Assembly: GCA_016508695.1 (NCBI GenBank) | Contig: VNKQ01000002.1 | Coordinates: forward strand, 1,984,001-2,048,000 | DNA length: 64,000 nucleotides | DNA from: Hyphodiscus hymeniophilus | Lineage: Eukaryota > Ascomycota > Leotiomycetes > Helotiales > Hyphodiscaceae | Reading direction: 5' to 3' | Shown: positions 33,421 to 45,087 of the stretch, piece by piece | Numbering within the stretch: the first letter of the stretch is position 1 | How the letters are laid out: the number at the start of each line of letters is the position of its first letter | Made by a program: the position numbers and the translations under genes | The notes under the pieces: generated by a model | Seen by the model: only the letters and a program-made list of their open reading frames with translations | The model's database searches: none | What the model was told of the DNA's origin: nothing

Positions 33421-34223
33421 TCATTCGAATGCAACGGCCTTTCCAGATACCAGTAATCCGATTATCAATCCGAAGAGTCCAAGGACGGAGCTGAAGATCT
33501 CAATGACGAGAATCTTGACGAATCTAGTAGCAAGTCAGCAAGTTTTCCCATCAGTAAACGAGAGCAACGCACAAACTTGGGTCAGCAGCATCTGCAAGAG
33601 CAGCACCACTACCGTTGATTCCCACGGATACACCACAGATCAGATTGCACATTCCCACAGTAACCCCAGACCAGAACAATGCATATCCAGTGTAGTAATT
33701 ACTTCCTGAGTATACATTCACACTATCCATCCCGTTCAACTTTGCGGAGAACACGATGGACATGATGACACCGTAGATGGCGACGACTTCGCAGAAAATG
33801 ATGGATATCAAGTTCTTCGTCCGAATACGGGGAGCTTTGACACCACCACCAAGAATTGAAGAGCCTGTGATGAAGATTCCCCTAAGAGTATCATCAGCCT
33901 GACTGCTGAACGGTGATAGCAGAGGGGATGTCCTACCATGCCGCTCCAACAACTGACAACCCTATGCACAAGCCAATGCCCAAATCTGCCCAAGCGTATG
34001 GCGATACGTCTTCGAGGAATTGTCCGACCTATCCAATCATCAATATAACCTCGGTGCTCCATTTGATACGTCAAACATACATTGAAAGCTTCTCCATCGC
34101 CAGTGAATAGCATATCTAGCAACTGTCAGGTCCACGAGTTCCATCAATATATTCCCTCAACCTACAAGCTCCGATCACCGCAGCTGCTGTCATCGCACCA
34201 CCAACACCATAGCTGAGACTCAT
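33421..34223 (-). CDS. VMA16: V-ATPase proteolipid subunit c''
   Basis: Five exons (34223-34166, 34115-34081, 34028-33937, 33881-33573, 33523-33421) give 198 residues. MSLSYGVGGAM starts the protein, then LFTGDGEAFNVGQFLEDVSPYAW, LGIGLCIGLSVVGAAWGIF, KAPRIRTKNLISIIFCEVVAIYG and the C-terminal GLLVSGKAVAFE. The glutamate in IIFCEVVAIYG is the proton-carrying residue in the third membrane helix, which marks c'' rather than c or c'. It sits in the rotating c-ring of the vacuolar proton pump. Introns are 50, 52, 55 and 49 bp. The last donor was placed at GTGCGT because only that phase restores the conserved DPSLFVKILVIEIF. Confidence 0.95.
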
Positions 34224-34449
34224 GTTGCCGGCACAATTGAAGGAGGATCAGTTCGTATTCGAATGGTCGCTGTCCTGATCAAAGCTATCACCTCAAAAAG
34301 TGAAGCATCTGGACGTTCAAGCTAGAGGCTGCCGTACAAATCCACTAGCGTCATTGCGCCTCACCTGACCCGCAACGACCATATCAAACTCAACATCGAC
34401 AAGACCATTTACCTTCTACATCGTCGCATCGCAAATTGCACAATACACC
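34224..34449. promoter_or_regulatory. Likely bidirectional promoter, VMA16 / TFIIA-gamma
   Basis: Only 226 bp separate the divergent start codons, the tightest head-to-head pair in the window. Both promoters and leaders must fit here. Confidence 0.55.
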
Positions 34450-34917
34450 ATGGCGACGACAGGACAGTCCTTTTACGAGCTCTATCGCCGTAGCAGGTAC
34501 TGACCATTGCTCTACAAGACTCGTGCTACCCTTTACTGACTTGGCTGCCTGTAGCATCGGCATGGCTCTGACGGACACCCTTGACGACCTGATCAGTGAG
34601 CGTCGCATCGAGCCGCAACTTGCTATGAAGATCTTGGCGAACTTTGATCGTAGTATTACAGAGGTGTTGGCGGATAAGGTGAAAGCTAGATTGACGTTCA
34701 AGGTGCGTCACTTGGACTGGGAAGAGGGGCAGATGTTAGAAAGAAGGCTGACGGCAATGAGTAGGGCCACCTTGACACCTATCGCTTCTGCGACGAAGTT
34801 TGGACTTTCTTGATCAAGGATGTTACTTTCAAGATGGAAAACTCGAGTCAGACGGTTCATGCCGATAAGGTCAAGATCGTCAGTTGTAACAGCAAAAGAC
34901 CTGGCGATCCTCAATAA
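34450..34917 (+). CDS. TOA2: Transcription factor IIA small (gamma) subunit
   Basis: Three exons (34450-34496, 34555-34702, 34765-34917) give 115 residues, the standard size. QSFYELYRRSSIGMALTDTL is the conserved N-terminal helix; ERRIEPQLAMKILANFDRSI follows; the C-terminal beta barrel shows HLDTYRFCDEVWTF and VTFKMEN. TFIIA stabilises TBP on TATA DNA in RNA polymerase II preinitiation complexes. Start and both introns (58 and 62 bp) are fixed by the conserved blocks. Confidence 0.96.
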
Positions 34918-36777
34918 TCTACGACCACTTGCTCATGCGCTCTGCCACAACCTGCGAGTCTGGACTGGCTTACAGATTTGATCTCGCTTTGATTTCGCCG
35001 AATATCGATTTTCCTCGCAACGAGATAGACTGGGGAATAATCGACTGGAACCTAATGATGGCATGGGACGGCTTTGAATGGCGTTAACAGGCCGCGGCGT
35101 TGACGGGGACACATAGTACTTGCGTGGAAATGGTTTTGGGCATATTCCGTCAGTCTACGTAAAGTAGCTTGCAAATGCGATACCTTCATACGTTTTGCTC
35201 ATGCTATGTCAATCTGGCCATTCAAGTGATCCACACAGCATGGCACGCAGGCCTTTAGGATGGAGGCCTAAATTTGTGTTACAAGCAATGGGAATTTGAT
35301 GCAAGTCCATATGAACGTACTGCGACTGCTGTTCGAGGAGAAGCCGAACCTTAGAACAAGAGGAAATATACATTAAGAAGTCACAGACTTTCATTCAACT
35401 GTTTCTCATAGCGATACTTCCACTCTTTAATGTGAGAAGTTTTTTTGATATTCGCATGATAATAGCTCATGCTCCGATTGCGCTGTAAAAGCTGCATGAG
35501 GCGAACAACATGATTCACCCACATAAACAGGTGGATCCTTAGGAGAGGAAACAATCTGTATTCATATTCTTTTAACGCAAATTAAACCCCTCCATCACCC
35601 CATATGCAATTCCATGTCTCGAAAGGACGAGTTGCCGGAGTAGGACGCAATATTCCGAATAGCTACCGTGAAATGAGTCACGAATAGTTGCTGAGTATGG
35701 ACCAAATCAGGACCCCATTTCCACCTGTTTCGTTTGCACAGCCAGGACTCAGTAAGTGATGAGAAGCATTTTCATTGTCAAATACCTATACGCTGTTCCC
35801 AAATTGGCGATTTCCAGTGACCGCAAATAAGCAGCGAGATCTGCAGTTTCAACTGGTTGCAAAAATCAAGCAGGGCGCAGGCGAGAGGGAGGTACCCGTT
35901 CGAAGGTCAATATGGAAAGACCGAGTACAATGGCACCAGCTAGCACGAGACCAACGAACTCATTACATGAGCCAGCACCGAAGGATTGATGGTGGGTCCG
36001 TAACCGCCATGAGGTCTGGGAGAAATACGACTTTCCACGAACCACGGAAGAGGTGTGTTGTCGGACGGATATATTCATTAAACGTTCTAGTTCTCGTTGT
36101 ATCGGTAATCACGCTCCAGTCCCGTGTCCCACTGACTGAAATAGAGAAAATAAAGGCGGAAGATAGGGTGAGAGTACTTCTGGAAAACAGGAGAGAATCC
36201 AAAGAGAATCCAAACTGAGGCCTCCGTTTTCAGGGCAAGTGAGAATTTGGTCTCGACTGGTATCGATGCATCAATTACACCTGAATATCGGACTGGTGCC
36301 CGTTGATTCAAGGTCTTCTGACTGAGGACGGACGAAAACTTCTTCTCCAACACAACGAACGCTGAACTTGGAATTCTTCAGCCTTTGTTTTTTCAGACTT
36401 GAACTTTGTTGCATGACCACTTGATCATGGTTACTGCTTCAGAGGACGTAGCAGGACTCCTTCTGTAGCTGTTACACTCGAAGGCGTATATCCGGACTCC
36501 TGCGCAGGAAAATTGGGAGATTACCTGGTAGGTTTTTCGATTGGGAAGAAAGTGCAAAGACTGTAACAATCAAGGGGGATCTTCTAAAATAACTGAAATT
36601 GTGATATTGATGAAATTGAACTGGGGTTTTCAGTGAAGCGTGAAGCCCTCTGCCCTCCACAGGAAACCTTGGCGCCCCGCTAAAAATAAATACCGCAACC
36701 TCAAACTGGGAGATGGCATGGCTGAACCTCGATAACTAGTCCATCGCAGGAAGATCAGCTTCAGAGCAACTATTACC
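34918..36777. other. Long intergenic region before the U1A/U2B'' gene
   Basis: 1.86 kb with no confident gene. On the minus strand near 35870-36010 an open frame includes a membrane-like stretch (GLVLAGAIVLGLSILTF) followed by a short basic tail, without a supported start. Otherwise nothing recognised. Confidence 0.3.
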
Positions 36778-37628
36778 ATGGATAATCCACCAAATGCTAC
36801 GTACGTGTCATTGCACTTCGACACGTACAAGCAGTGCTAACAAAAGTTAGGCTCTACGTCCGCAATCTTGAAGAGCGCATCAAGATTGAGCAACTCAAGG
36901 AAGCTCTGAGCGAGCTTTTTGGCGAATATGGCGAGATCATTGACATCGTCGCGAAGACGAATCTGAAAGCCAAGGGCCAAGCATTTATTGTTTTTGATTC
37001 GGCGGAGAGCGCGCAGAAAGCGCTCGACGAGGTCCAGGGTTTCGAGCTGTTTGAGAAGCCAATGCAGTTGGCATTTGCGAAGACGAGGAGTGATGCAAGT
37101 GTGAAGAGAAGTGGTGGTGATGATGAACTCGAGACTCATAAGAGACGACGTCTTGCGGAGAAAGGTTCGTCACATTGTGATCATATGGATGGAAGAAGAT
37201 AAACTAATCTGCTGATCACAGACAAGAAGAAGGCAGCTGAAGCAGCAGAGCAACAAAAGCTTCTCAAGCGTTCCACAGCAGCAGGCCTACCTCCGGACGC
37301 CTCTACTCGACCCGTCAAAGCTGCTCGCGGTGCTGGTCTCAAGTCTACAAGTACTGGAACCGCAGCTGTCATCCCCGACGAATACCTTCCACCCAATAAG
37401 ATACTCTTCGTGCAGAACTTGCCTGAGGAATATGATATCGATGCTTTGACTGCTATCTTTGGGAGATTTGAGGGGTTCAGAGAAGTTCGCTTGGTGCCTG
37501 GAAGAAGAGGTATTGCCTTCATTGAATATGAGGCTGAGACTGGTGCTATCAGTGCAAAGGAGAATACAGCTGGCATGGCGTTGGGTGACGGTTCGCAGAT
37601 CATGAAGGTCACATACCAGAGACAGTAA
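36778..37628 (+). CDS. U1A/U2B''-type spliceosomal RRM protein
   Basis: Three exons (36778-36800, 36851-37164, 37222-37628) give 247 residues. RRM1 begins at TLYVRNLEERIK and has RNP1 KGQAFIVF and the ending MQLAFAKTRSD; a basic linker (KRRRLAEKDKKKAAEAAE) follows; RRM2 begins ILFVQNLPEEYD and has GIAFIEY and ends MKVTYQRQ. This is the layout of the SNF/U1A/U2B'' family, which binds stem-loops of U1 or U2 snRNA. Many fungi have one such gene; which snRNP it serves is not decidable here. The gene converges on VMA8 with 151 bp between stops. Confidence 0.92.
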
Positions 37629-37779
37629 AGAATCCCAGGCACATGAAAGGCGTTATTGGTTGGACCAAAATAAGCAATTCATCTGTGCTAGACCTGGTAT
37701 TTGGTCGCTAATACTACATGCTGTCTGATGATATATCGCACTCAAAAGTCATAAGCAAGGGGAGGTGACGTTCCCGTAA

Positions 37780-38976
37780 TCAGAAAATGACATCTGGATC
37801 ATCTTGTTCTCCCAAAACATCACCACTGCCTCCGCTGTTCTCCTTGTCACTGCTTTCCTCTCCCTTCTCCGCGGCCTTCTCTGCAGCCTTTCTCTTTGCC
37901 AACATTTCTGCATCTTGTGCAGCGGTATCTCTTTGCTTCTTGCCTTGAACCTATCCTACGATTAGCAAAGGCTAGCTGAGGAAGTCATTGAGACATGCCT
38001 TCTTCAACCGGAAGAATTCTTCTCTGTCCAACTCATCAAGTTCGGAGTTGATGTCTAGCAATCGTCAGCTTTATTATTTGATATGAAGTGTAAATGGCCT
38101 ACATTTGATGGTGTTCTCCGTCCGGGGAATGATAACGTGCTCACTGCTGTTTGTCAGTCACAGAAGAAGATGTGTAGCCTGTAGAGAAACTAACATGGCG
38201 TTGACTAGAAGAATCAGCACAAATATCAAACGAAAGCGGGGGATTAATGACTTGCCTCTCCGGTTTACAACCTTGATAACCTCGTCTAAGATGACAAACG
38301 CAGTCTAACTGGTCAGCCAAATCCCACCTATCTTGTCCCAACCTAAACATACCTGCAGACTGGCCAGCTCAACCAAAGTCTCCACCGCTCTAGCATACGT
38401 CTCCCGGCATCTCTGAACTTGCTGTCCACCCTTGCCCAACCCAGTTAAGCCAAAGTCATTGTTAGCATCCTCTGTATAGCTTTCGAAAGCCGGTAAGAAT
38501 ACACCGGACACGTTCTCCTGCTTCGTTCGTACTCTGAATCTTGCTGATTTTGCCGACTCCTGAACCTGGTACCCGATGTCTCCCCCAACAGCATATGTCA
38601 CTTCTGCCAGAGAGAATGCTGCAATCTGCATAACCCGTCCCATCTTACGCTTTGCCTCGTCAATTCGCCTGGTGATTTCTATGTGATCGTTAGCTTAGAT
38701 GTGATTGCTACGCAGCTGCCAATATACCTCTGAAACGTCTGTAGGATATTCGTTAGCAAGCTATTGTATTCAACGGAGTTGGACTAACGCACTTAGTGAG
38801 AGCCTCACTCTTTCTTTTAAGCAAATCATGGCCTGTTTGTGCTCCCTTCAGCTTTGCCTTCATCAATCCCAACGACTGTCTGGTAGGAAAGACAGCCTCT
38901 CGATTCTGTATTACCAATTAGCATTTGCATCATTGAAGAGGGGAGCTTGTCCTGGGCATACCTGAGCTCCAGACAT
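37780..38976 (-). CDS. VMA8: V-ATPase subunit D, nine exons with two GC-AG introns
   Basis: Exons 38976-38962, 38905-38793, 38738-38728, 38678-38353, 38304-38256, 38204-38195, 38143-38103, 38054-37999 and 37950-37780 join in phase to 263 residues. MSGAQNREAVFPTRQSL, KRFREITRRIDEAKRKMGR, YQVQESAKSARFRV, AFVILDEVIKVVNRRVNAIEHV, ENTIKYINSELDELDREEF and the C-terminal DDPDVIF identify subunit D, the central rotor shaft of the V1 sector. Exons 3 and 6 are only 11 and 10 nt long, each required for the conserved protein. The introns after NRR (GCAAGT) and after RLKK (GCATGT) use GC donors; no GT donor restores the frame. It shares a 349-bp upstream region with divergent SYF1. Confidence 0.94.
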
Positions 38977-39325
38977 GGTGGAGTGTCAGGATAGATTGGG
39001 ACTAATGACAGAGGATAAAAACAAATCCACGAATCGAAGACTCCGCTGAGGCTGTCCGTAAGATTATCTCAAGGACATCGATTTGACTGCTCGTTGCGTT
39101 TGAATTACGATAAGCTTGGCGATTAACAGCTCCTACATGGACGGACAGGGAAGCAGCACCTTTTAGCGTCCATTTTGATGAGGCATCAACTATTTTGGCC
39201 TTGCGACCCCAATTTTCTCAAACTTATTCGGTTTCTTGAGACGCGACAGTGTGGTTACTATTTAATTCGTCCGGGTGTCCTTATTTCTACATTGTCTGAT
39301 CGCTTCATTTCGCGGCGGGCAGACG
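38977..39325. promoter_or_regulatory. Likely bidirectional promoter, VMA8 / SYF1
   Basis: 349 bp between divergent start codons; both promoters must lie here. No specific element assigned. Confidence 0.5.
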
Positions 39326-41927
39326 ATGCCCGGTGAGCTTCTGCCCACAATGGCTCCTCCCATCGTCTCCAAGGGAAAGCTCTCTCAGGGCAAACCAGAT
39401 CTGTACCTAATCGTAAGTTGAAGCAACCTCGTATTTACCGGCACAAGCATGCTGATAAGACGATAGTCTGAAGAAGATACTATCTACGAACAAGACATTC
39501 TACGAGATCCGGGAAGCACGAAGCCATGGCTGGCATACATCGAATTTAAGTTTCAACATGGCTCTATCCACGAGCAGGCGTATGTGCTGGAACGGGCTTG
39601 TAAGCAGCTGCCCCGGTCGTATAAGCTCTGGAAGACGGTGAGCCTACAGGAATGCTTCCAAATGATTTTGCGGCTGATTTCATGCAGTATTTGACTCTCC
39701 GAACGAAACATCTTGGGAAATTAAATCCAGCAATTTTCGCATCCGAATATGCGAAAGTCAACGCCCTCTTCGAACGAGCTCTCATCCTTCTTAACAAGAT
39801 GCCGAGAATATGGGAGATGTATTTGGAGTTCCTGCTTTTGCAACCCATCATTACCCTCACGCGGAGAACATTCGATAGAGCCCTGCGAGCCCTGCCCATC
39901 ACACAGCATAATCGCATTTGGGCATTGTACAGACCGTTTGCGAACTCGGCATCGGGACAAACAGCGATTAAGATCTGGCGACGGTATATGCAGATCCATC
40001 CCGAGGACGCAGAGGATTTTATCGAGCTATTAATCGAGATGGGTCATTATACCGAAGCTGTCAAACAATACATGACTATCTTGAACAATCCGAAATTCCG
40101 GAGTAAGAACGGCAAAGGCGACTACCAGCTTTGGAGCGAGATGGTCGATTTGTTGGTTACTCATGCAAAGGAGGTTGAGACTGGAGATGGAACTGGTATC
40201 GATGTTGAACGCATTATCCGGAGTGGTATTGAACGATTTGCGGATCAGAGGGGTAAATTGTGGTCTGGATTGGCAACATACTGGATCACAAGGGGAAGTT
40301 TTGAAAAGGCGCGGGATGTATTCGAAGAAGGCATCACAACGGTCATGACGGTCCGGGATTTTACACTGATCTTCGAAGCCTATGTTGAATTCGAGGAAAC
40401 AATTACTGGGCAACTGATGGAAGAAGCAGCAGCCCGTTCGGACAAGGGTGTCGTGGACGAAAATGCAGATTTCGACTTAGATATTCGCATGATGAGGTTT
40501 GAGCAGCTGATGGACCGGCGGCCCTTCCTCATCAACGATGTGCTGCTTCGTCAGAATCCGAACAACGTCTCGGAGTGGAACGTACGTATTGGATTATGGG
40601 GCGACAATAAGCAAGAAATTGTCCAGACTTATACGGATGCCATTGAGGCCATCCAACCAAAGAAGGCCGTTGGCCGTTTTCATGAATTATGGGCAAGCTA
40701 CGCCAAGTTTTACGAGAAGGGGGCGACATCCGAAGTGCCAGAGCGATTATGGAGAAGGCTGCGAAGGTGCCTTTCAAATCAGTGGCCGAGCTGGCGGATA
40801 CGTGGATTGAGTGGGCGGAAATGGAGTTAAGGAACGACAATTTTGAAGAAGCTGTGAAGATCATGGCGAAGGCTGTTCAAGCTCCCAAAAGGTCAACTGT
40901 CGACTATTTTGACGAGACTCTCTCGCCTCAGCAGCGAGTACATAAGAGTTGGAAACTGTGGGCTTTCTACATCGATCTGGTAGAGAGTGTCGGGACCCTC
41001 GACGAGACGAAGAAGGTCTACGAACGAGTATTTGAGCTCCGAATAGCAACGCCCCAGACAGTGGTCAATTATGCAAACCTCCTGGAAGAAAGCAAGTACT
41101 TCGAGGAATCCTTCAAAATCTACGAGCGAGGTCTCGATTTATTCAGCTACCCTGTCGCGTTCGAGCTCTGGAATCTCTACCTCACCAAAGCCGTTGATCG
41201 CAAAATCGGCATCGAGAGATTACGAGATCTATTTGAGCAAGCAGTCGAAGAAGTCCCACCAAAGTTTGCCAAAGTCCTATATTTAATGTACGGCAACCTG
41301 GAAGAGGAGCGTGGTCTCGCTCGACATGCAATGCGAATCTACGAGCGGGCCACACGAGCAGTTTCAGACGAAGACAGAGCAGACATGTTTAACTTCTATA
41401 TCACAAAATCTGCCTCAAACTTCGGCCTACCCTCTACACGCCCCATATACGAGCGAGCCATTGCCGCATTGCCAGACAAAGATGCGCGAGACATGTGTCT
41501 GAAATTCGCAGACATGGAGAAAAGACTCGGGGAAATCGACCGGGCGAGAGCCATTTATGGCCACGCATCGCAATTTTGCGATCCCAGAACCAGCCCTGCT
41601 TTCTGGTCGAAATGGGAAGCATTTGAGGTCAATCATGGAAATGAAGATACTTTCAAGGAGATGCTGCGGATCAAGAGAAGTGTTCAGGCTCAATATAACA
41701 CTGATGTTAGCTTCATTGCCTCGCAGGCTTTGGCCCGAAGCCAGCAGCAACCAGGAGGTGATGATGAGGACGACGGAGATGCCATGGCTGCATTGGAGCA
41801 AGCCAGAGCTCCTGTAGGATTTGTGCCGTCTAGTACGGGCCCACAAGGAGGGAATATCAAAGACGGCGCTGATGTTGTCGCCGCGAATCCTGATGCTATT
41901 GATGTAGACGGCATGGATGATGACTGA
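39326..41927 (+). CDS. SYF1: Pre-mRNA splicing factor SYF1 (HAT repeats), frame broken by one base
   Basis: Exons 39326-39412, 39467-39637 and 39688-41927. HAT (half-TPR) repeats run through the whole protein, for example WLAYIEFKFQHGS, RIWEMYLEFLLLQP, IWRRYMQIHPEDAEDFIEL, KLWAFYIDLVESVG and WSKWEAFEVNHGNEDT; the C-terminus is acidic and low-complexity, ending DAIDVDGMDDD. Syf1 is a scaffold of the Prp19-associated complex in the active spliceosome (human XAB2). At the G5 run 40719-40723 the frame shifts: FYEKG is followed in the other frame by GDIRSARAIMEKAAK, the family sequence. Without one extra base translation would stop at about 40830, losing over 40 percent of the protein. With it, 832 residues, normal. 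No intron can explain it. A second in-frame ATG lies at 39350. Confidence 0.93.
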
Positions 41928-42264
41928 AGGACGAGTTTCATTTGGCGTTTGGAAATGTTGGGCTTATCACAGCTCACTCTGCATAGGAGGCGTTCACGGA
42001 TAAAGTGATCAATCGTTGATTCACGCGTTTGTATGATATTTCTATAGTACAAAGGCAATCTCGTCCTGGAGAAAATGTATCGCTGTATTCCACCCCCGTC
42101 ACCCCATGCGGTACATCCGTAATGCTAATTTGCCATGAAGACCAAAATCAGTGTAGCGTATCCGCACGCCAGGTACGCTGTCAGCATACCAAATCAATGC
42201 TTCGAAACCCTCAAGCACAGCATTGAAGGACGTGTATTCTCATCCACAGCAGTGTTTCTCATCC
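41928..42264. other. Convergent 3' region, SYF1 and repeat protein
   Basis: 337 bp between convergent stop codons; nothing recognised. Confidence 0.35.
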
Positions 42265-43131
42265 TCAAAAATCTTTCTTCTCGGTATCGTCGCTCTTGGA
42301 GGATTTTCTTAAGTGAGTAAGGAAACCTCCCTTCGGATTGTCCGCGCCATTATCTTTCTTCTCGGTATCGTCGCTCTTGGAGGATTTTCTTAAGTGAGTA
42401 AGGAAACCTCCCTTCGGACTGCCCGCGCTATTATCTTCCTTTTCGACATCCTCGCTCTTCTTGGCAATTGACAATCTCTTGAGTAGTGCCATTTTGGGGC
42501 TCTCCGCAGCACCATCTTGCTTCTCAATATCCTCGCTATTGTCAACCTTGATTGACTTTCGTCGACCACCGAATAGACCACTTTTCATACTATCGGCAAC
42601 CTCGTGGAACTTAGCATCGCGATCCTTGTGACCTTCGTGATGGCTGTCTCGAGAGTTCTGAGTCGCGAAGATAGAGCCGCTGGGCTTGCCAAACTTGGAT
42701 GGGGTGGTCTTGCTCGCATCTGTGTTTGTTAGTTGAGCGTGGACTTGGAACATAGATACAGTATGAAGTGGAGGATTGAAGGTCTTACCATACATATCAT
42801 CAGTCTTGCGAGCATCGACGGGACTTCCAGGAATAGGAGAACCCGTCAGATTACCCTTCTCGGCAGGGGCAGCATCGATTGCTTGACCAGAAATGGGGCT
42901 TGCAGTAGGAGAATAATTCACACCATCGTTCTCAACAGCAGCATCGTCATTGCGTTGGGTGCCGACTTGATCAGTTGGTTTGGTTGGTTTAGCACTAGCA
43001 GCAGTGGCCTTGGACTCAAGAACTGTATGAATGCACAGAGGTTAGGGCGAGGCCACCATGGGGAGGAGTGGAAACGAACGTTGAACGTAGTTGCCTTCAG
43101 CATCTGTGAATATCGGGACGGAAGGGTCCAT
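42265..43131 (-). CDS. Unrecognised hydrophilic protein with 27-residue C-terminal repeats
   Basis: Three exons (43131-43080, 43022-42789, 42719-42265) give 246 residues. The frame also reads open upstream of the chosen ATG (VYLDQNQNLIEIAAEM), behind a possible TAG acceptor, so a further 5' exon is possible. The protein is hydrophilic, Ser/Lys/Asp-rich and without a signal peptide or membrane segment. The C-terminal half has about four repeats of roughly 27 residues with the pattern RRKSIKVDNSEDIEKQD / KRLSIAKKSEDVEKED / LRKSSKSDDTEKKD, each followed by an SPK- or NPK-type turn. The RRKS, KRLS and RKSS sites resemble basophilic kinase targets. The second intron is 69 bp and open in frame. Function unknown. 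Confidence 0.65.
42272..42433 (-). repeat. 81-bp tandem duplication, near-perfect
   Basis: The sequence starting TCTTTCTTCTCGGTATCG at 42272 recurs at 42353 with only a few mismatches over the 81-bp unit. It codes the last two 27-residue repeats of the overlapping gene. Two more diverged copies are visible only at protein level. Confidence 0.9.
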
Positions 43132-43841
43132 TTCTGCGGCGATTTCAATCAGGTTCTGGTTTTGGTCGAGATATACGGCTACAAGGATAGAGAGAGTCTT
43201 GTGGAGCGAAGGTGACGGAGGGACACAGCGATGTTGATAGATTTGATGGTTGTTAGGATGTGGATGTAGGAGTCAGATGTCACTCGAGAGCCGTAAGGGT
43301 TTTGAAGATCGAAGTTGCGTCTTGACGTTGCTCAAAGTGATAATAAGCTGTTCGAGGAAATGGTGAAGAACTCAAAGAAGAAAGGGCCACCCCGCAAACA
43401 GACTTTACTCCTCCCAAAGTTTGGGGAGTTAATTGTCTCATAAACATACAGTAAGTAACCTTTCCAAGCTCAAAGGATCGATGTTCCTAGCCTACTCATG
43501 CAGGACTTCACGAGTCCACTACTTATCATGAGGGCGTCTCTCAACTTGCATGAAAGAGATGCTGCAAGTGTATTGCTTGGCTTCAAGAACATCGATGAGT
43601 TTTTCCGGTTGATGGTGCTCTAGGCTCCGCAACTACTCTTGGAACCTTGATTTTGAAATCATTTATTTATTTTTGAAAGCTTGAGATGGCTTCGTAAACA
43701 TTTCTAGTACCACCAGCCTACCAGCTGCCTCAATGCTCCTTCAATGAGAATAGAGCACGCAAAAATGATGCGGACAAATATTCCGCCACCTTTTGGTTGC
43801 CAACGCCTCGCTATGCATTCCAATCCTCCCTTAATCCTTTT
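43132..43841. other. Intergenic region between repeat protein and ELP4
   Basis: 710 bp, same-strand neighbours. It holds the ELP4 3' UTR and the repeat-protein promoter, and perhaps a missed 5' exon of that gene near 43140-43190. Nothing else recognised. Confidence 0.35.
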
Positions 43842-45087
43842 TCAAAACTCAATATCAACCTTCGTCGCTTTTCCGTGATCATGCTCAATACCTCGTTGTG
43901 GTGTTTCTTCGTCTCCCTCAACAGGCGGAAGACTATACGGCTTGATAACCAGCCCTTTCCTCCTACTCAAAGAAAACGCTAGATCGTCACCAAAACCACT
44001 TGATTCACCACCCCCTCCACCCTTCTCATGGAACACAGGCAAACGATGAATTCTCATCATTCCCTGAGGAGGCTCCTCTTGCGAAGTAGATGCGTTGGAA
44101 GCTGCTTTAATCGGGATTGCCGAGGATGGGAATGGTGCCAGCTCGATAACGCCATCGCTGAGAAGCTCCATCCAGCGCGTGAGTCCTGTGATTCGAGGAT
44201 AAAGAGTTAGGGGTAGAGTGATCATTGCTGTAAGATTGGCTGGATACTGGCGAAGGAGAGCTCGGAGGGCGTGCAGGAATTGGAGCACATATTCTGGCTT
44301 TGAGCCTTGTGGTGGATAGAGTGCCGGGGAGAGAAGGGATGGAACGATGATTCTGTGAACAGCAGTTGCAGCTGCTGATAGATGGGTTGCAAGGTGATTC
44401 AGAAAGGTGGTAAATGGAGAGATGCCTAATTCAGTATCTGTGAAGTCGAGACTCTGTCTTGCTGAGGCCGGAACAAATTGGATCTGAGCAGACGAGGGGA
44501 TTACAAGGCGTTTGCTCAAGTCAAAATCATGACAGAATACGGTCTGTGTCTGTGATGCAGATGTTGTATTGTTGGAAAAAGGTCTATCTATCCAATAAAT
44601 CAGTATCCAAGAAATGTATTTCACTGTCTACACAATTTTAATGTACAAAGGATCACACACCTCTTGCTCCAGCTCCAAATTCTCCAAGTCTTTCATAGCG
44701 CCAAGCGATCTTCATCTTCTCATCAGAAGCACGCTTCTCTTCTGTCCGGATTGAAGAGCTTTCGCCAGATAAACCTGGAAGATCACGAGCCCAGCCTTCA
44801 TGCATACCAAGAACATGAACATGATGGCCTTGCAGAATGCCCTCACTAGCATAGTATCGTAGAAGAGTACCACTGAAGTCCGTAGTTCCTGTCTCTTCGA
44901 CAAGTAAAGAGTTTCCCAAGACAAGACCTGCGTGCCCAGCCAAGAGCGAGTCGAGAGAACGAGTTCCAGTGGATGTCGTGGGTCTGCCATCTAGAGGTGA
45001 GGGCCTTGTCCCTGTCGAAAGTATCTTATCCTTCGCAATGCTACCACCTCCATCGCCAACATTTACAGAACGCTTCCGAAACGACAT
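43842..45087 (-). CDS. ELP4: Elongator complex subunit ELP4
   Basis: Two exons (45087-44661, 44587-43842) give 390 residues. MSFRKRSVNV starts the protein; TGTRSLDSLLAGHAGLVLGNSLLVEE and DFSGTLLRYYASEGILQGH form the RecA-like fold of the Elp4/5/6 ring, and KMKIAWRYERLGEF, VFCHDFDLSKR and HRIIVPSLLSPALYP are PAXNEB-family blocks. Elongator modifies wobble uridine in cytoplasmic tRNAs; the Elp4-6 hexamer binds tRNA and helps release it. The acceptor was taken as the first of two adjacent TAGs, which keeps the frame. A poly-Gly stretch lies in the C-terminal region. Confidence 0.93.

Noticed and set aside
33421..38976. V-ATPase operon-like cluster
   Set aside because: Only two of more than a dozen subunit genes are present, they are separated by unrelated genes and each has its own divergent partner; probably coincidence.
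40530..40830. SYF1 as two separate overlapping genes
   Set aside because: The second frame starts in the middle of a HAT repeat and continues the same protein family without a gap; a one-base loss explains it better.
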